Shown here one piece after another: positions 14,765-24,115 of a DNA stretch of 36,134 nucleotides; position 1 is the stretch's first letter, and the number at the start of each line of letters is the position of its first letter. Both the position numbers and the translations under genes were made by a program. The notes below the pieces were generated by a model. It saw nothing but the letters and a program-made list of their open reading frames with translations, had not been told where the DNA came from and ran no database searches. The stretch is from an uncultured Clostridia bacterium. GTDB lineage: Bacteria; Bacillota; Clostridia; UMGS1883. The stretch spans positions 1 through 36,134 of the forward strand of contig CANQKL010000002.1 of NCBI GenBank assembly GCA_947624455.1. Reading direction: 5' to 3'.

Positions 14765-17667
14765 TACTTATCCCCTCCTTCCTTAATGACATAGCTCTGG
14801 GCTCCGAGAGTCTCGCCATTGACAGTCACGCTGAAGGTGTTGTAGTTAGTTATCACCTTAACGCCCGTCTCATAGGTGGTCTCGAAAACCTTGTCGTCCA
14901 GCACGCGGTGAGATATGATCCTCGTGGTGCCGATCTTGGCAAACTCATCCTTGATGGTCTGGTCCATTTCCTTTATCTCATCGGCAAAGAGCTTATACTC
15001 TGTGGCAAAGAGCTCGTTGTAGTTGTTCTGCTTAAGCTCGGCCACACCCTTAGCGGTTATGGTGAACTTGGGGAACGCGGCAAGCTCCATCGCCTGAAGC
15101 AGGAAGTAAGCCTTGTTGGAGGACGCGGTATTTATGCTGAGCGTGGTGTAATCGGTAAGTCCGTTGAGTACCAACTGACGGAAGGGAACGTTCTCCTTGA
15201 TAAGACCGTAATCGCTGCTCTCCCTGGAAACGTCCGCCGCTATGGCCGCATAGCCTATGCGGTTGGCGTTGGGATTGTAGAGTACGAGCTTTCTGTCCTG
15301 AGACAGGGTCTGGAGGGCGTTCTGGATAACCTGCTCGCCCTGATAAGGCGTACACTGTTTGCCGTCGCGCTGATCCTCATAGTACAGGCTGCCCAGATCC
15401 TCAAGGCTGAGGTTCTTGTACTCAGCGGCCGCCGAGGAGAACTTATTAACAACATTGGGAAGATATCTGGGAGATACGGTGTAATAGCCGTTGCCGTGCA
15501 TATTGAACTCGCCGGTGGGGATGTCGTAATCGTAAGTCACAAGGGGTTCGCCGTTAAAGTTCACAAGAGAATGTTTCGTCTTAAAGGAGGACGAGGTCTT
15601 GTAAACCTGAGTGGGATTCACGTTGAGATAAAGGCTATCCCAATGATCCCTGAGCAGGGCGTCCAGATCGGACTTGCTGCCGTTGCTGGAGGTGAGCTTC
15701 GCGGAGGAATTTACTTTGTTGTAAATGCCGCCGTTGAAAGCGCCCTTGTAGCTTACTATGGGATTGACCGCCTTGAGATCCTCGTAGATCTCGGCCAGCT
15801 CCTTGTAAGTGGTCATGGACACCGTCCTGTCATAAGGAACGCCCATGATTCGAGCGTCTATAGTCAGAGAGGATATAACGTCCAGGAATACTCTGGGAGC
15901 GGTCATTTCCTCGGCTGTCTTTTCCTTAAGATTATAGGCCGAAATTATGTAATCCCGGTAGGACTGGCTCATGGTGTAGTAATTGGCGTTGTCAGTGTAA
16001 AGCTTGTAACGCACGCGGCAATCCATGTTGAATTGGTCGGTCATGGCGATAAAGCGAGCGTCGTTGTCGCTGTAGGGGCCAAACACCTTAACGCTGCTGA
16101 GCTGCATTAAGTCAAAGGAGGGATAAACCTTGTTGAAGGGAGCGTCCGCCGCAACGTCGCCGGTAGCGGCCAGCTTAACGTTGATGGAGGCGGTGGGATC
16201 GCCGCTCTCGATTATGCCCATGAAGCCGTTGTAAGGCTTTACTACAGGCTCCTCGACGATCTCGGTGGCCTCGGCTTCCTCACCCTCGGCGGCTTCACCC
16301 TCGGCGGCTTCACCTTCGGCGGGTTCCTCCGCGGGTTCTTCGGCAGGCTCCTCAGCAGGCTCCTCTGCCTCGGCGGCTTCTTCGCCTTCAGCAGGCTCTT
16401 CGCCCTCTGCGGCCTCCTCACCCTCGGCAGCCTCCTCGCCTTCGGCGGCTTCGCCTTCGGCAGGCTCCTCGGGCTTCTCTGTCTCGACTATCCTGTCAGC
16501 GTCGCTGCCCATGCCAAAGACGGGCATCGTGATATTCTCACGGAACTCGCTCTGATTGTAGAGCTGATCGTAATAGGTGTTGTTGTAAACGGGACGGGAG
16601 TACTCGGCATAACCGCTGTCGTAGCTGTTGATGTCGAAGATAGCGCCGCTGCCGTCGGGAACAAAGATGAATCCGTTGTCTGTCTCATCGGACTTTATCA
16701 GGCCGAAGTTGGGCAGGATCTGGATGGCCTTGAGCTGGTACTCCTTCTCGTGCTGCTCATTTTCCTGGCTCTCATTCACGATCTTGTCGGTGGGGATATT
16801 GACCACAAGGTCGCCGTCGTCAAGGGTGAACTCCACAGGAATAATAAAGCGGGGATTCTCGGTTACATTAAAGGTAAAGTCGAACTCCTGGCTGTCGATA
16901 CGGATCTCGTCAACAGTGTAGTTTACCTTTTTGCTCAGGTCGATAAGGATTCTGGTGGCGGATACGGGAGGCGTGCCGGCCAGCTTGTTGTAGTAATGGG
17001 TCCCGTCATCGGAAAGAGCGTAGATCTTATCAAGGGCGTTATCGTAGCTGGCCTGAGTCTCAGCTGTAATAGTGCCATTATCGACGAGCTGCTGTACCTT
17101 GTCCTTGAAGAACTCGTTAAAGCGCTCGACGCTCACCATCTTGGGCATATATTCCTCCAGATTGGTGGACTCCTCGCTGGCGAAGGTCATATTGGCCCTG
17201 AAGCCATTGGGGATGCGCTCGATGGTGTACTTCTTCTCAACTTCCTCGCCGGTGAGGGACTCGCCCTCGTCCTCGACGCAGTAGCTGTAACCGCTCCAGG
17301 TCTTTTCGGCGCCCGCGCCGTCAATATAGGTTATTGAAATGGGGCCGCCGGGAGTGGAGCTGGATTCCTCGGTGTTGCTGACGGACTCCCAATATGTATT
17401 GGTGGCCGTGTCAACAACTCTGATGTCCAGTGTGACGGGGTTGACCATCAACTGCTTGCCGCCGTTCTCCGCGACTGTCGTCCAGCCATCGGAAGTGGTG
17501 TCGACCGTGTTGAGCGATGGCGTCAGATCGCCGGAGCTTATTGGGGGAAGGGCGGTGGCCTTCATCCCAAGCTGAGGCAGCCATGATACGAACTGAACTA
17601 CCAAGAATATTACCAAGGCAATGCAGAGTATTTTCAGCACGCTTAAATTCTTTAAAAAGTTTTTCAT
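14764..17667 (-). CDS. DUF5696-type membrane-anchored surface protein with acidic insert
   Basis: The 967-residue protein has one membrane helix near the N terminus (about 13-31) and a large extracellular part. The segment FIFVPDGSGAIFDINSYDSGYAEYSRPVYN (given here only as its core FIFVPDGSGAIFDIN) and the following FGM...GIIESGDPTASI are what I recognise as DUF5696, a family of unknown function found beside sugar ABC genes in Bacillota. Between those two segments sits a roughly 70-residue Glu/Ala/Pro/Gly repeat (about 400-469), likely an exposed flexible loop. The start is ATG 17667 with AGAGGTGG nine bases upstream; the longer GTG 17679 lacks a site. The site overlaps the stop of the YIP1-like gene, so the two are coupled. 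A role in glycan capture or processing is inference only. Confidence 0.8.
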   Translation of the reverse strand: MKNFLKNLSVLKILCIALVIFLVVQFVSWLPQLGMKATALPPISSGDLTPSLNTVDTTSDGWTTVAENGGKQLMVNPVTLDIRVVDTATNTYWESVSNTEESSSTPGGPISITYIDGAGAEKTWSGYSYCVEDEGESLTGEEVEKKYTIERIPNGFRANMTFASEESTNLEEYMPKMVSVERFNEFFKDKVQQLVDNGTITAETQASYDNALDKIYALSDDGTHYYNKLAGTPPVSATRILIDLSKKVNYTVDEIRIDSQEFDFTFNVTENPRFIIPVEFTLDDGDLVVNIPTDKIVNESQENEQHEKEYQLKAIQILPNFGLIKSDETDNGFIFVPDGSGAIFDINSYDSGYAEYSRPVYNNTYYDQLYNQSEFRENITMPVFGMGSDADRIVETEKPEEPAEGEAAEGEEAAEGEEAAEGEEPAEGEEAAEAEEPAEEPAEEPAEEPAEGEAAEGEAAEGEEAEATEIVEEPVVKPYNGFMGIIESGDPTASINVKLAATGDVAADAPFNKVYPSFDLMQLSSVKVFGPYSDNDARFIAMTDQFNMDCRVRYKLYTDNANYYTMSQSYRDYIISAYNLKEKTAEEMTAPRVFLDVISSLTIDARIMGVPYDRTVSMTTYKELAEIYEDLKAVNPIVSYKGAFNGGIYNKVNSSAKLTSSNGSKSDLDALLRDHWDSLYLNVNPTQVYKTSSSFKTKHSLVNFNGEPLVTYDYDIPTGEFNMHGNGYYTVSPRYLPNVVNKFSSAAAEYKNLSLEDLGSLYYEDQRDGKQCTPYQGEQVIQNALQTLSQDRKLVLYNPNANRIGYAAIAADVSRESSDYGLIKENVPFRQLVLNGLTDYTTLSINTASSNKAYFLLQAMELAAFPKFTITAKGVAELKQNNYNELFATEYKLFADEIKEMDQTIKDEFAKIGTTRIISHRVLDDKVFETTYETGVKVITNYNTFSVTVNGETLGAQSYVIKEGGDK
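16262..16480 (-). repeat. In-frame low-complexity repeat encoding EGEEA/EEPAE units
   Basis: About 220 bases of imperfect 12- and 15-base units encode variations of AEGEEA and EEPAEEPAE. It lies within the DUF5696 gene and keeps frame. Third-base changes are many, so selection on the peptide rather than recent slippage is suggested. Confidence 0.85.
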
Positions 17668-17672
17668 ATCAA

Positions 17673-18302
17673 TCACCACCTCTTCATAAATTCAGTCACG
17701 AAGGTGTAACCGAAGGATACCGCCTTCTGTATAAGCGTAATGTACAGTATGGCCAGGAATATTATTATTATTGCCGCGACAAAGGTAGCGACGATCATGG
17801 CAACGTTCGTTCCGGCGGTATACTCGTGAGCCACGCACAGGCCGGCGAATACCAGGAAAGCGAAGAATACGCTGCCCGCGACGCTGATGGCCGAAAGAAT
17901 GGCGGCCTCCTCAGCGGTTACCACATTACTGAAAAGTACGACTACCGCGTCCAGAACCAGCTTCGGAAACAGAGCGTAGGTCAGCACCGTGTAGATGTCG
18001 CTGAACTTACCGCTGCCCTCAAATATGGCCGTAACGCTCCAGTTGCTTATGCAGAAGAGCAGGAACGGGAATATGCCAAAGATGAACGTCGTGACGCTGT
18101 TCATGGCGAACAGGGGATTGTCGTTCATTATAAAGCCGGTGTACTGATACTTTACTATGGCCAGCAGACCGTAGAGTATCAAAATTATCGTACCCAGGGC
18201 CAGATTACCCTTGCCTCTGAAGCGCACCTCATAGAAGCCATCAAATGGATGGAAAATGACGTACGTCAGATATTTGAAATCTTCTAATAACTTTTTCATC
18301 AT
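17673..18302 (-). CDS. YIP1-like multipass membrane protein
   Basis: The 209-residue protein has a short N-terminal cytoplasmic segment with FKYLTYVIFHPFDGFYEVRF, then about five membrane helices. HPFDGFYEVRFRGKGN followed by alternating hydrophobic helices is typical of the bacterial YIP1 domain (PF04893). Bacterial members have no proven function. Start ATG 18302 follows GAGG by five bases (ATG 18299 is also possible); the longer GTG 18308 lies inside that ribosome site. Its binding site overlaps the end of the NHL gene and its stop codon lies in the site of the DUF5696 gene, so the three are tightly coupled. Confidence 0.8.
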   Translation of the reverse strand: MMKKLLEDFKYLTYVIFHPFDGFYEVRFRGKGNLALGTIILILYGLLAIVKYQYTGFIMNDNPLFAMNSVTTFIFGIFPFLLFCISNWSVTAIFEGSGKFSDIYTVLTYALFPKLVLDAVVVLFSNVVTAEEAAILSAISVAGSVFFAFLVFAGLCVAHEYTAGTNVAMIVATFVAAIIIIFLAILYITLIQKAVSFGYTFVTEFMKRW

Positions 18303-18312
18303 TTTCACCTCA

Positions 18313-19800
18313 TTATAACTCTTCTAACTTCTTCTGCTTCCGGCTGTAGGCTATCTCTGTCCAGAGTACCCAAGTCACGAAGGCAAGGAACACGATGGCG
18401 AAAATCCAGAAATACTTCTGAATGAGCAGGTTGCGGTAACCGCCAAAGGCCGTGGAGTAATAGGTCTTGTCGTTACCGAGCCTGAAATTGTCCATAGCGG
18501 CCTTGTAGTTGTCCCGCATGAGCTGGTTCTTGCCGATGGATACGTAGGCGTGGTCATAGTTGGCGTTCATGTCTACTATCTGCTGGTTCTTAACGGCCGC
18601 TCCGTCGAAGTCGCCGTTGAAGTACATTTCCTCCGCGTCAAGCACCAGCGCGCCGAAGTCGGTGGGGTTGAACACGAAAGCGCTGGCCAGCTTGCTGTCG
18701 CCCACTATAAGGGAGTTGCCCATCCAGCAGATGGAGGACGGAGTGTTGAACTTGCCCTTTGTGTCGCCCTTGCCGCCAAAAACGGTCAGCAGGTTGCCGT
18801 CAAAGTTATAGAGGAACACTCTGTTCTTGGAGGTATCCAGCAGGGCGTAAACGCCGTAGTCGGAAACCGCCACATCCGCAAAGGTACTCTTGGAGCTGTC
18901 GGTGGCGCTTGTGGGCAGGTCGCCCAAAATTTTGCTATAACCAAACTTACGCAGCACGTTTTCGCCCTTAGCGTTGAAACGGAAAGCCATTTCCTCAGAG
19001 GCCGTATCGGTGGTTACCGCGTATACGAAGCCGTCGGAGTCAGTCTCAACGTTAGTGAAGGCGGGAGCGTAAACCTTGCTCATCTTTGCCTTCTGTTCGT
19101 CAGAGGCGATGGATTTCCAGAAGAAATCAATCAGGTTTACCGTGGGAGAGTTAACGCCGAAGTAGCGGGAGAAGCTGCCGTCGGTGTTAAGCTCGATGAT
19201 ACCCTCGGTGCTGTTCTTTACCACAACGAAGATTCTGTCCGCGTTGTCGACAGCCACCTTGGAGGGGATGAACTCGGTGGAACCTACCATGTTATCGGGC
19301 TTGTTGATAACCATAGACATGGGGTAGGAGTTTTCGCCGGTCTCGTCAACAGCGTTAATATCCAACACAAAGATACGGTTGTTGCCAGTGTCGGCGATGT
19401 AGAGGTTACGGTCGTTGGCAAACACGCCCTCGGGAGCGTTAAGGATAGCCTGCTTGTTGCTGTCCTCGTCAACGACGATCTTGCCCTCGGTGTCGCGTAT
19501 AATCTTTATCTGCTTTACCAGATTAAAGTTCGTATCCAGCACATCTACCGCATTGGAGGCCGCATCGGCAATGTAGATCTTGTCGCCGTGAACGTACACG
19601 TCGTCAACGCTGCCCAAGGTCAAGCCCTCGACGCTGTCGCTGTTGATAACGGTAGAAAGCTCAAAGGCGTTCAAGCTCTGGTTGGCGCTGGACCAATAGT
19701 CGTAAATGTAGCTGCTGTCGTCGGTATGCTCGGCATAAGCGGTTGCAAATGTGAAGCATAAAAGTACCAGCGTAATAAGGCTTATAATTCTTTTCGTCAT
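18313..19800 (-). CDS. NHL-repeat/TPR protein with signal peptide and C-terminal membrane helix
   Basis: The 495-residue protein has a signal peptide (1-23, AYA before the cleavage). A beta-propeller of NHL-type repeats follows (about 45-375), with units such as PEGVFANDRNLYIADTGNNR and SICWMGNSLIVGDSKLA. Residues about 385-455 contain two TPR-like helical hairpins (GDFDGAAVKNQQIVDMN and DNYKAAMDNFRLG). One membrane helix (about 463-483) and a basic tail end the protein. The layout puts the propeller outside the cell, tethered by its C terminus. NHL propellers bind proteins, glycans or RNA. The start ATG 19800 follows AGGGGG by nine bases. It lies 14 bases after the first permease pair. Confidence 0.85.
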   Translation of the reverse strand: MTKRIISLITLVLLCFTFATAYAEHTDDSSYIYDYWSSANQSLNAFELSTVINSDSVEGLTLGSVDDVYVHGDKIYIADAASNAVDVLDTNFNLVKQIKIIRDTEGKIVVDEDSNKQAILNAPEGVFANDRNLYIADTGNNRIFVLDINAVDETGENSYPMSMVINKPDNMVGSTEFIPSKVAVDNADRIFVVVKNSTEGIIELNTDGSFSRYFGVNSPTVNLIDFFWKSIASDEQKAKMSKVYAPAFTNVETDSDGFVYAVTTDTASEEMAFRFNAKGENVLRKFGYSKILGDLPTSATDSSKSTFADVAVSDYGVYALLDTSKNRVFLYNFDGNLLTVFGGKGDTKGKFNTPSSICWMGNSLIVGDSKLASAFVFNPTDFGALVLDAEEMYFNGDFDGAAVKNQQIVDMNANYDHAYVSIGKNQLMRDNYKAAMDNFRLGNDKTYYSTAFGGYRNLLIQKYFWIFAIVFLAFVTWVLWTEIAYSRKQKKLEEL

Positions 19801-19814
19801 CACTGTGCACCCCC

Positions 19815-20705
19815 TTAATCTTTCATACCGGAGCTGGCCATCGTCTCGATAACGTTACTCTGGGAGAATACGAATACCGCGATAGGAACTGCCAGCATGA
19901 TCAGGTTTACCGCCGACGACACACCTGTACGCACGATACCGGCGCTGATGATCTGGCTCAGAGCGTAGGTGATGGGCTTCAACTTTTCGGTATAGATGAA
20001 GTTACCGCCGGTGGCGCCCCACAGGGACTGGAAGGAAAGGATGATGGCCGTGATCCAGGCGGGCTTCGCCAGCGGCATTACTACCTTCCAATATATTCCG
20101 AATTCGCTGGAGCCGTCGATCTTGGCGGACTCGAGAAGCGAGGTTGGAATGTGAACCATGTTGTTCTTCATCAGGTACAGGCACAGGGTCGAGCCTATGG
20201 CCGGAATAACTACCGCCCAATATGTATCTACAAGGTGAAGCTTGCTCATGATAATATAGTTGGGGATAGCGGTTACGGTGCCGTTGAACATCAGAGAGTA
20301 GGTGATGATGCTGCTCATGGCGCCGCTGCCCGGGAACTTGTACTTAGCCAGGGGATAAGCGGCCATGGAGCCGAAAACTACCGTACCGGCCGTGCCCAGG
20401 AAGGTGATGAAGAAGGTGTTGAAGATGTACCGGCTGAATGGTACCCAGCTGTTGCCCACTATCTGGAACAGGTCGCGGAAGTTGTCGAGGGTGGGGTTGG
20501 ATACGTAAAACCGGGGCGGGAACAGGAATATCTCGTTCAAAGGCTTGAAAGCGTTGATTATAATGAGCCAAAGGGGCAGTATCGAGAACAGGCCGAAAGC
20601 CCCCAGGAACACCGTCAGCGCAATGTCCACGCCGAGAGAACGGTTCCGGCGGGTTATTTTGCGATGATCAAGGTATTGCTTAAACTTCTTGATAGGATTG
20701 ATCAT
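19815..20705 (-). CDS. Carbohydrate-type ABC permease (LplC/MalG-like), first pair
   Basis: The 296-residue protein has six membrane helices and the EAA loop ESAKIDGSSEFGIYWKVVMP (about residues 186-205). This is the MalG/LplC group of CUT1 importers, with N-terminal segment RSLGVDIALTVFLGAFGLF and the C-terminal end SNVIETMASSGMKD typical of the group. It is three bases after the preceding permease gene. It presumably pairs with that protein and accepts ligand from the solute-binding proteins at the head of the operon. No ATPase is encoded nearby. Confidence 0.92.
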   Translation of the reverse strand: MINPIKKFKQYLDHRKITRRNRSLGVDIALTVFLGAFGLFSILPLWLIIINAFKPLNEIFLFPPRFYVSNPTLDNFRDLFQIVGNSWVPFSRYIFNTFFITFLGTAGTVVFGSMAAYPLAKYKFPGSGAMSSIITYSLMFNGTVTAIPNYIIMSKLHLVDTYWAVVIPAIGSTLCLYLMKNNMVHIPTSLLESAKIDGSSEFGIYWKVVMPLAKPAWITAIILSFQSLWGATGGNFIYTEKLKPITYALSQIISAGIVRTGVSSAVNLIMLAVPIAVFVFSQSNVIETMASSGMKD

Positions 20706-20708
20706 GCT

Positions 20709-21656
20709 TTATTCACCCACCCTTCTCAAAATCTTTTGAACTACGATGTTAGCGAAAATCATTATGAAGAACAGCACGGTAGCTATCGCGGACGCGTAAC
20801 CCATTTCGTAACGGGTGCTGCCGTAGTCGTTCAAGTGGGTCAAAATCGTATGACCCGCATAGTCCACCGACGGGAAGCCCGCCAGCTCTGTAGAAATGTT
20901 GGAAACGGAAAGCGAAGACGTGATCTGCATTACCGCGCCGAACATCAGCTGAGGCTTCATGGCGGGCAGGGTGATGTACCACAGCTCCTGCCAGCGGTTC
21001 TTGATACCGTCGATAGCGCCAGCCTCGTACATGGTCTTGTCAACGGACTGGAGTCCGGCGATGAACGACAGGAATGATACGCCCAAGCTCAGCCACAGCT
21101 GAACTATGATCAGTATGGGCATGATGTATTCCGCCGTTTCAAACCATAGTATGGGACTGTCGATTACCCCCATATTCAGCAGCCAGGCGTTGGCGTAACC
21201 GTACATATCGGAGCTGAATATCAGCTTCCAGATAACGAAAGCGTTACCGGAAATGGACGGCGCGTAGAACACCAGTGTCAGGAACGCGCGGGGCAGCGGG
21301 GGCAGTTCGTTGATGAGCCAGGCGAAAACGAAGCACATCAAGTAACTGATAGGACCTGTAACCAGGGCGAAGAGCATAGTGTTCTTCATGGCTATCAGGA
21401 ATATGTCGTCGAATACGATAAGGTTTATGTAGTTATCAAGCGCTACGAAATCAGGAGTTTGCAGCATATTGAAGTTCGTAAAGCTCATAACTATGGAAAC
21501 CAGTACCGGGATAGCGGTGAAGCATATGAAGATAATGGCAAACGGAAGTATCATCAGGTATTTTTCCTTATGAAGTTTCCAGGCGTTTGACCACTTCATA
21601 GCCTCGAGCTTTTTCTTTTTTGGCTTGTCGGCGGCGGGCGCTTGCGCCTTACTCAT
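20709..21656 (-). CDS. Carbohydrate-type ABC permease (LplB/MalF-like), first pair
   Basis: The 315-residue protein has a lysine-rich cytoplasmic tail (1-30), six membrane helices and the EAA loop YEAGAIDGIKNRWQELWYIT (about 214-233). The ending FANIVVQKILRRVGE is typical of LplB-type subunits. Its ATG overlaps the end of the upstream solute-binding gene by eight bases. It forms the membrane channel with the next gene's product. Confidence 0.92.
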   Translation of the reverse strand: MSKAQAPAADKPKKKKLEAMKWSNAWKLHKEKYLMILPFAIIFICFTAIPVLVSIVMSFTNFNMLQTPDFVALDNYINLIVFDDIFLIAMKNTMLFALVTGPISYLMCFVFAWLINELPPLPRAFLTLVFYAPSISGNAFVIWKLIFSSDMYGYANAWLLNMGVIDSPILWFETAEYIMPILIIVQLWLSLGVSFLSFIAGLQSVDKTMYEAGAIDGIKNRWQELWYITLPAMKPQLMFGAVMQITSSLSVSNISTELAGFPSVDYAGHTILTHLNDYGSTRYEMGYASAIATVLFFIMIFANIVVQKILRRVGE

Positions 21657-23862
21657 TTACCTCACTCCCTTCCTCATAATATGTGCCATCCTCGATGTAG
21701 GAAAGGTCAAATTCCTTTCTCTTCTTTGTGAGCTCATCGTTGATATCCTTAACATTAAGGTAGAGAGCCTCACGGGGATTCTGACCGTCGGTAACTACGT
21801 TCTTATAAGCCATGTCAACCATACGGGTCGTCATGTAGTATCCGGGAACATCGGGAATACCTACTGTGTTATCGAACTGATCCAACAGTGTGTCGGCCTG
21901 GGTCGCGGACCAGGGAAGGCTGCGCAGAACGTTCTTGTTAGCAGTAGCGTAACGGGCGCCGCTGCCCATGATAGCCTCGATGGTCGTGGCAAAGCTGGCC
22001 TGGACGTCGTCGGACAGCCACCACTTCATGAAGTTCCAGCCGTCGTCGTAACGGTCGCTGCTCTCAAGGATGGTGGTGTGTACCGAGGTGGCAACAGCGG
22101 TATTGTTGATGTTGCCGTTCTCGTCCTGGAAACCGGGCAGGGGAGCGAAGCTCCACAGACCCTTGATCTCGGGAGCGAATACCTCCAGAGTATTGTAGGT
22201 GGTGTAGTCTGCTATGCCAATGGGTATCTCGCCGGTACGGAAACGGTTGGAGAAGTCGGCGGATACGGGCAGGTCATAAGCGGTGAAGAATTCGCACAGA
22301 CGCTTGAAGGCGATCATGGCTTCCTCATCTCTTAAGCCGGACTCTATGCCGTAGTCAGTGGATTTGCCCACGGCCTGAACGTCGGAGGCGTCCTTGACGG
22401 GATCGCCGTCTCTGTCGTAATAAGTCTCGCCCTCGCTGCCGTGGTAGAGGTCGCCGCCGTTCTGATAAACCATGGTGTTTATCATAAGGCTGGAGGGCAT
22501 ATAGAAGTCATAGTTGTTGATGTGGAGGTCGGATATCATCTCGCCCACCTCGTCCCAGGTCTTGGGAACGGAAAGGCCCAGCTCGTTGAGGATATCCTCA
22601 CGGTAGAACATCATGCTGAAGTTCTCAGTCTCGGGGAGGCCGTAAACTCCGCCGTGATAGGTGACGGTCTGGAGCGCGCTGTTGTAGAAACGGCTGGCCT
22701 GCTCCTCAAAGTCGGGGAACTGAGTGAGGTCGTGCAAAGCTCCTCTGTAAGCGAAGTTCATGATATTGGACTGACCCATGTTCAGCGCCACGTCGGGGCC
22801 GTTGCCCGCCAAGGTAGCGGGAAGGATAACGGACGCGGGAATGAGCTGAAGGTTTACCGGTATGCCGTTGTTGGGAGCGAAATCGCTGTCTATAAGGTTC
22901 TTGATGACGTTAGACTGGTCGCGGCCGGTCTGGGTCCAAACCTTAAGAGCGCCCTTGTTGTTGCCGGAGTCGTCCAGCTGAGTCTCGTCAACAAAGAAGG
23001 TGGCGAAGAAGCGGATAGCCTCGTGGAAAGCGGCCTTAAGACCGTTAGGCTCGGCGTTCTTAAGCTTCGCGCCAGGAGCGCTGAGGGTGAGGCTGTCGAT
23101 CTCAAGAGGCATCTCGGAAATCGTCAGCATCCAGGTGGACAGGGCGGAGATGTTGCTCTTGAAATCGCTTATTTCCTTAACTACTCTTTCGGGGTCCTCG
23201 GCAAAGCGCTCGGCCTGCTGAGCAACCTTTTCCAGATTAGTGGTGTTGGAGCCTTTTTCTCCGGTTATCTCTACCATCTCGTCAACAATGGCGTTCAGGT
23301 TCTTAGCCTGCTGGCGCATGGTAGACTTGAAGCCGTCGATCTTGTCCTCGATCTCGTAGTCGATATGAGCGTCGGGAACGGTACCGGTGATCTTAACTAT
23401 TCTCAGATAGAAGTTGTTAAGATCCTGCACGCTCTGGCTGATCTTGGTGTAAGCGTTGGCAAAGTCGCCCAGGCATACGTCAAGACCGATGGTGTTCTCA
23501 CCGGCGTTCAGATAGAAAAGAGCGGGTTCCTTGTCATTGGACACAACGTAGTTCTGGAAGGAGCCGGAGAAGTCGAAGCCGACCTTCTTAGCCTCCTCAA
23601 AGGGAACCACGCCGTTGATGGTCAGGCGGCGGTAGCTCTTTACGCCGCGGTTGGTAGCCTGACGTCCGCGGAAGGTAAGCTGATAATAACCGGCCTCGGG
23701 AACGTTCACTACCCACTTGACGCTGTCGCCGGGAGTCTGCCAGCTTGTGCCGCCCATGGTGTTCAGCAGAACGTTCCAGTGGTGGTAAGGTACCGTGTAG
23801 GAGCTGGAATAGTCAGAGGACATACCGATGGAGGGAGAAGACTTGATTATCTTCGTCACCAC
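21649..23862 (-). CDS. Large extracellular solute-binding protein, C-terminal part (frameshifted gene)
   Basis: This frame has 737 codons from GTG 23862, but it stays open upstream to about 24170 and there encodes a sensible continuation (IEIYDPDDYEFFYS ... AFYFSAGPHTLTLVEAKEP). It is therefore the rest of the gene begun at 24601, one frame off. Visible parts are a carbohydrate-binding-like beta module (VKWVNVPEAGYYQLTFRGR ...), a helical segment (about 130-215 from the GTG), and a type 1 solute-binding domain from about residue 270: VKVWTQTGRDQSNVIKNLI, GPDVALNMGQSNIMNFAYRG, GVYGLPETENFSMMFYREDI. It should hand an oligosaccharide to the permease pair directly downstream. As it stands this part has no signal or anchor and no convincing ribosome site, so it is not secreted unless the frame is restored. 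Confidence 0.8.
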   Translation of the reverse strand: MVTKIIKSSPSIGMSSDYSSSYTVPYHHWNVLLNTMGGTSWQTPGDSVKWVVNVPEAGYYQLTFRGRQATNRGVKSYRRLTINGVVPFEEAKKVGFDFSGSFQNYVVSNDKEPALFYLNAGENTIGLDVCLGDFANAYTKISQSVQDLNNFYLRIVKITGTVPDAHIDYEIEDKIDGFKSTMRQQAKNLNAIVDEMVEITGEKGSNTTNLEKVAQQAERFAEDPERVVKEISDFKSNISALSTWMLTISEMPLEIDSLTLSAPGAKLKNAEPNGLKAAFHEAIRFFATFFVDETQLDDSGNNKGALKVWTQTGRDQSNVIKNLIDSDFAPNNGIPVNLQLIPASVILPATLAGNGPDVALNMGQSNIMNFAYRGALHDLTQFPDFEEQASRFYNSALQTVTYHGGVYGLPETENFSMMFYREDILNELGLSVPKTWDEVGEMISDLHINNYDFYMPSSLMINTMVYQNGGDLYHGSEGETYYDRDGDPVKDASDVQAVGKSTDYGIESGLRDEEAMIAFKRLCEFFTAYDLPVSADFSNRFRTGEIPIGIADYTTYNTLEVFAPEIKGLWSFAPLPGFQDENGNINNTAVATSVHTTILESSDRYDDGWNFMKWWLSDDVQASFATTIEAIMGSGARYATANKNVLRSLPWSATQADTLLDQFDNTVGIPDVPGYYMTTRMVDMAYKNVVTDGQNPREALYLNVKDINDELTKKRKEFDLSYIEDGTYYEEGSEVNE

Positions 23863-24115
23863 GTCGTCGGTACGCTCGGCCTGACCGGTCAGATTTTCAC
23901 CGGCGTAAGAGGGGCCGGGGTTCTTGGCCAGATATTCCTCGTATGTAGGCGGCTCCTCAGCCTGGCAAAGGGTGATGCCCGCTATCTTGACAGGCTCCTT
24001 GGCCTCGACCAGCGTCAGCGTGTGCGGGCCGGCGCTGAAATAGAAGGCGTAAGGCTCAAGGGAGCGGTAGTTCTCATCGGAATAGAAGAACTCGTAGTCG
24101 TCGGGATCATATATC

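Noticed and set aside
16262..16480. Minisatellite or CRISPR-like repeat as a separate element
   Set aside because: The repeats stay in frame and code for an acidic loop within the DUF5696 gene; they are a protein feature.
18550..19761. 403-codon open frame on the plus strand
   Set aside because: Antisense to the NHL gene, no ribosome binding site, composition of a shadow frame.
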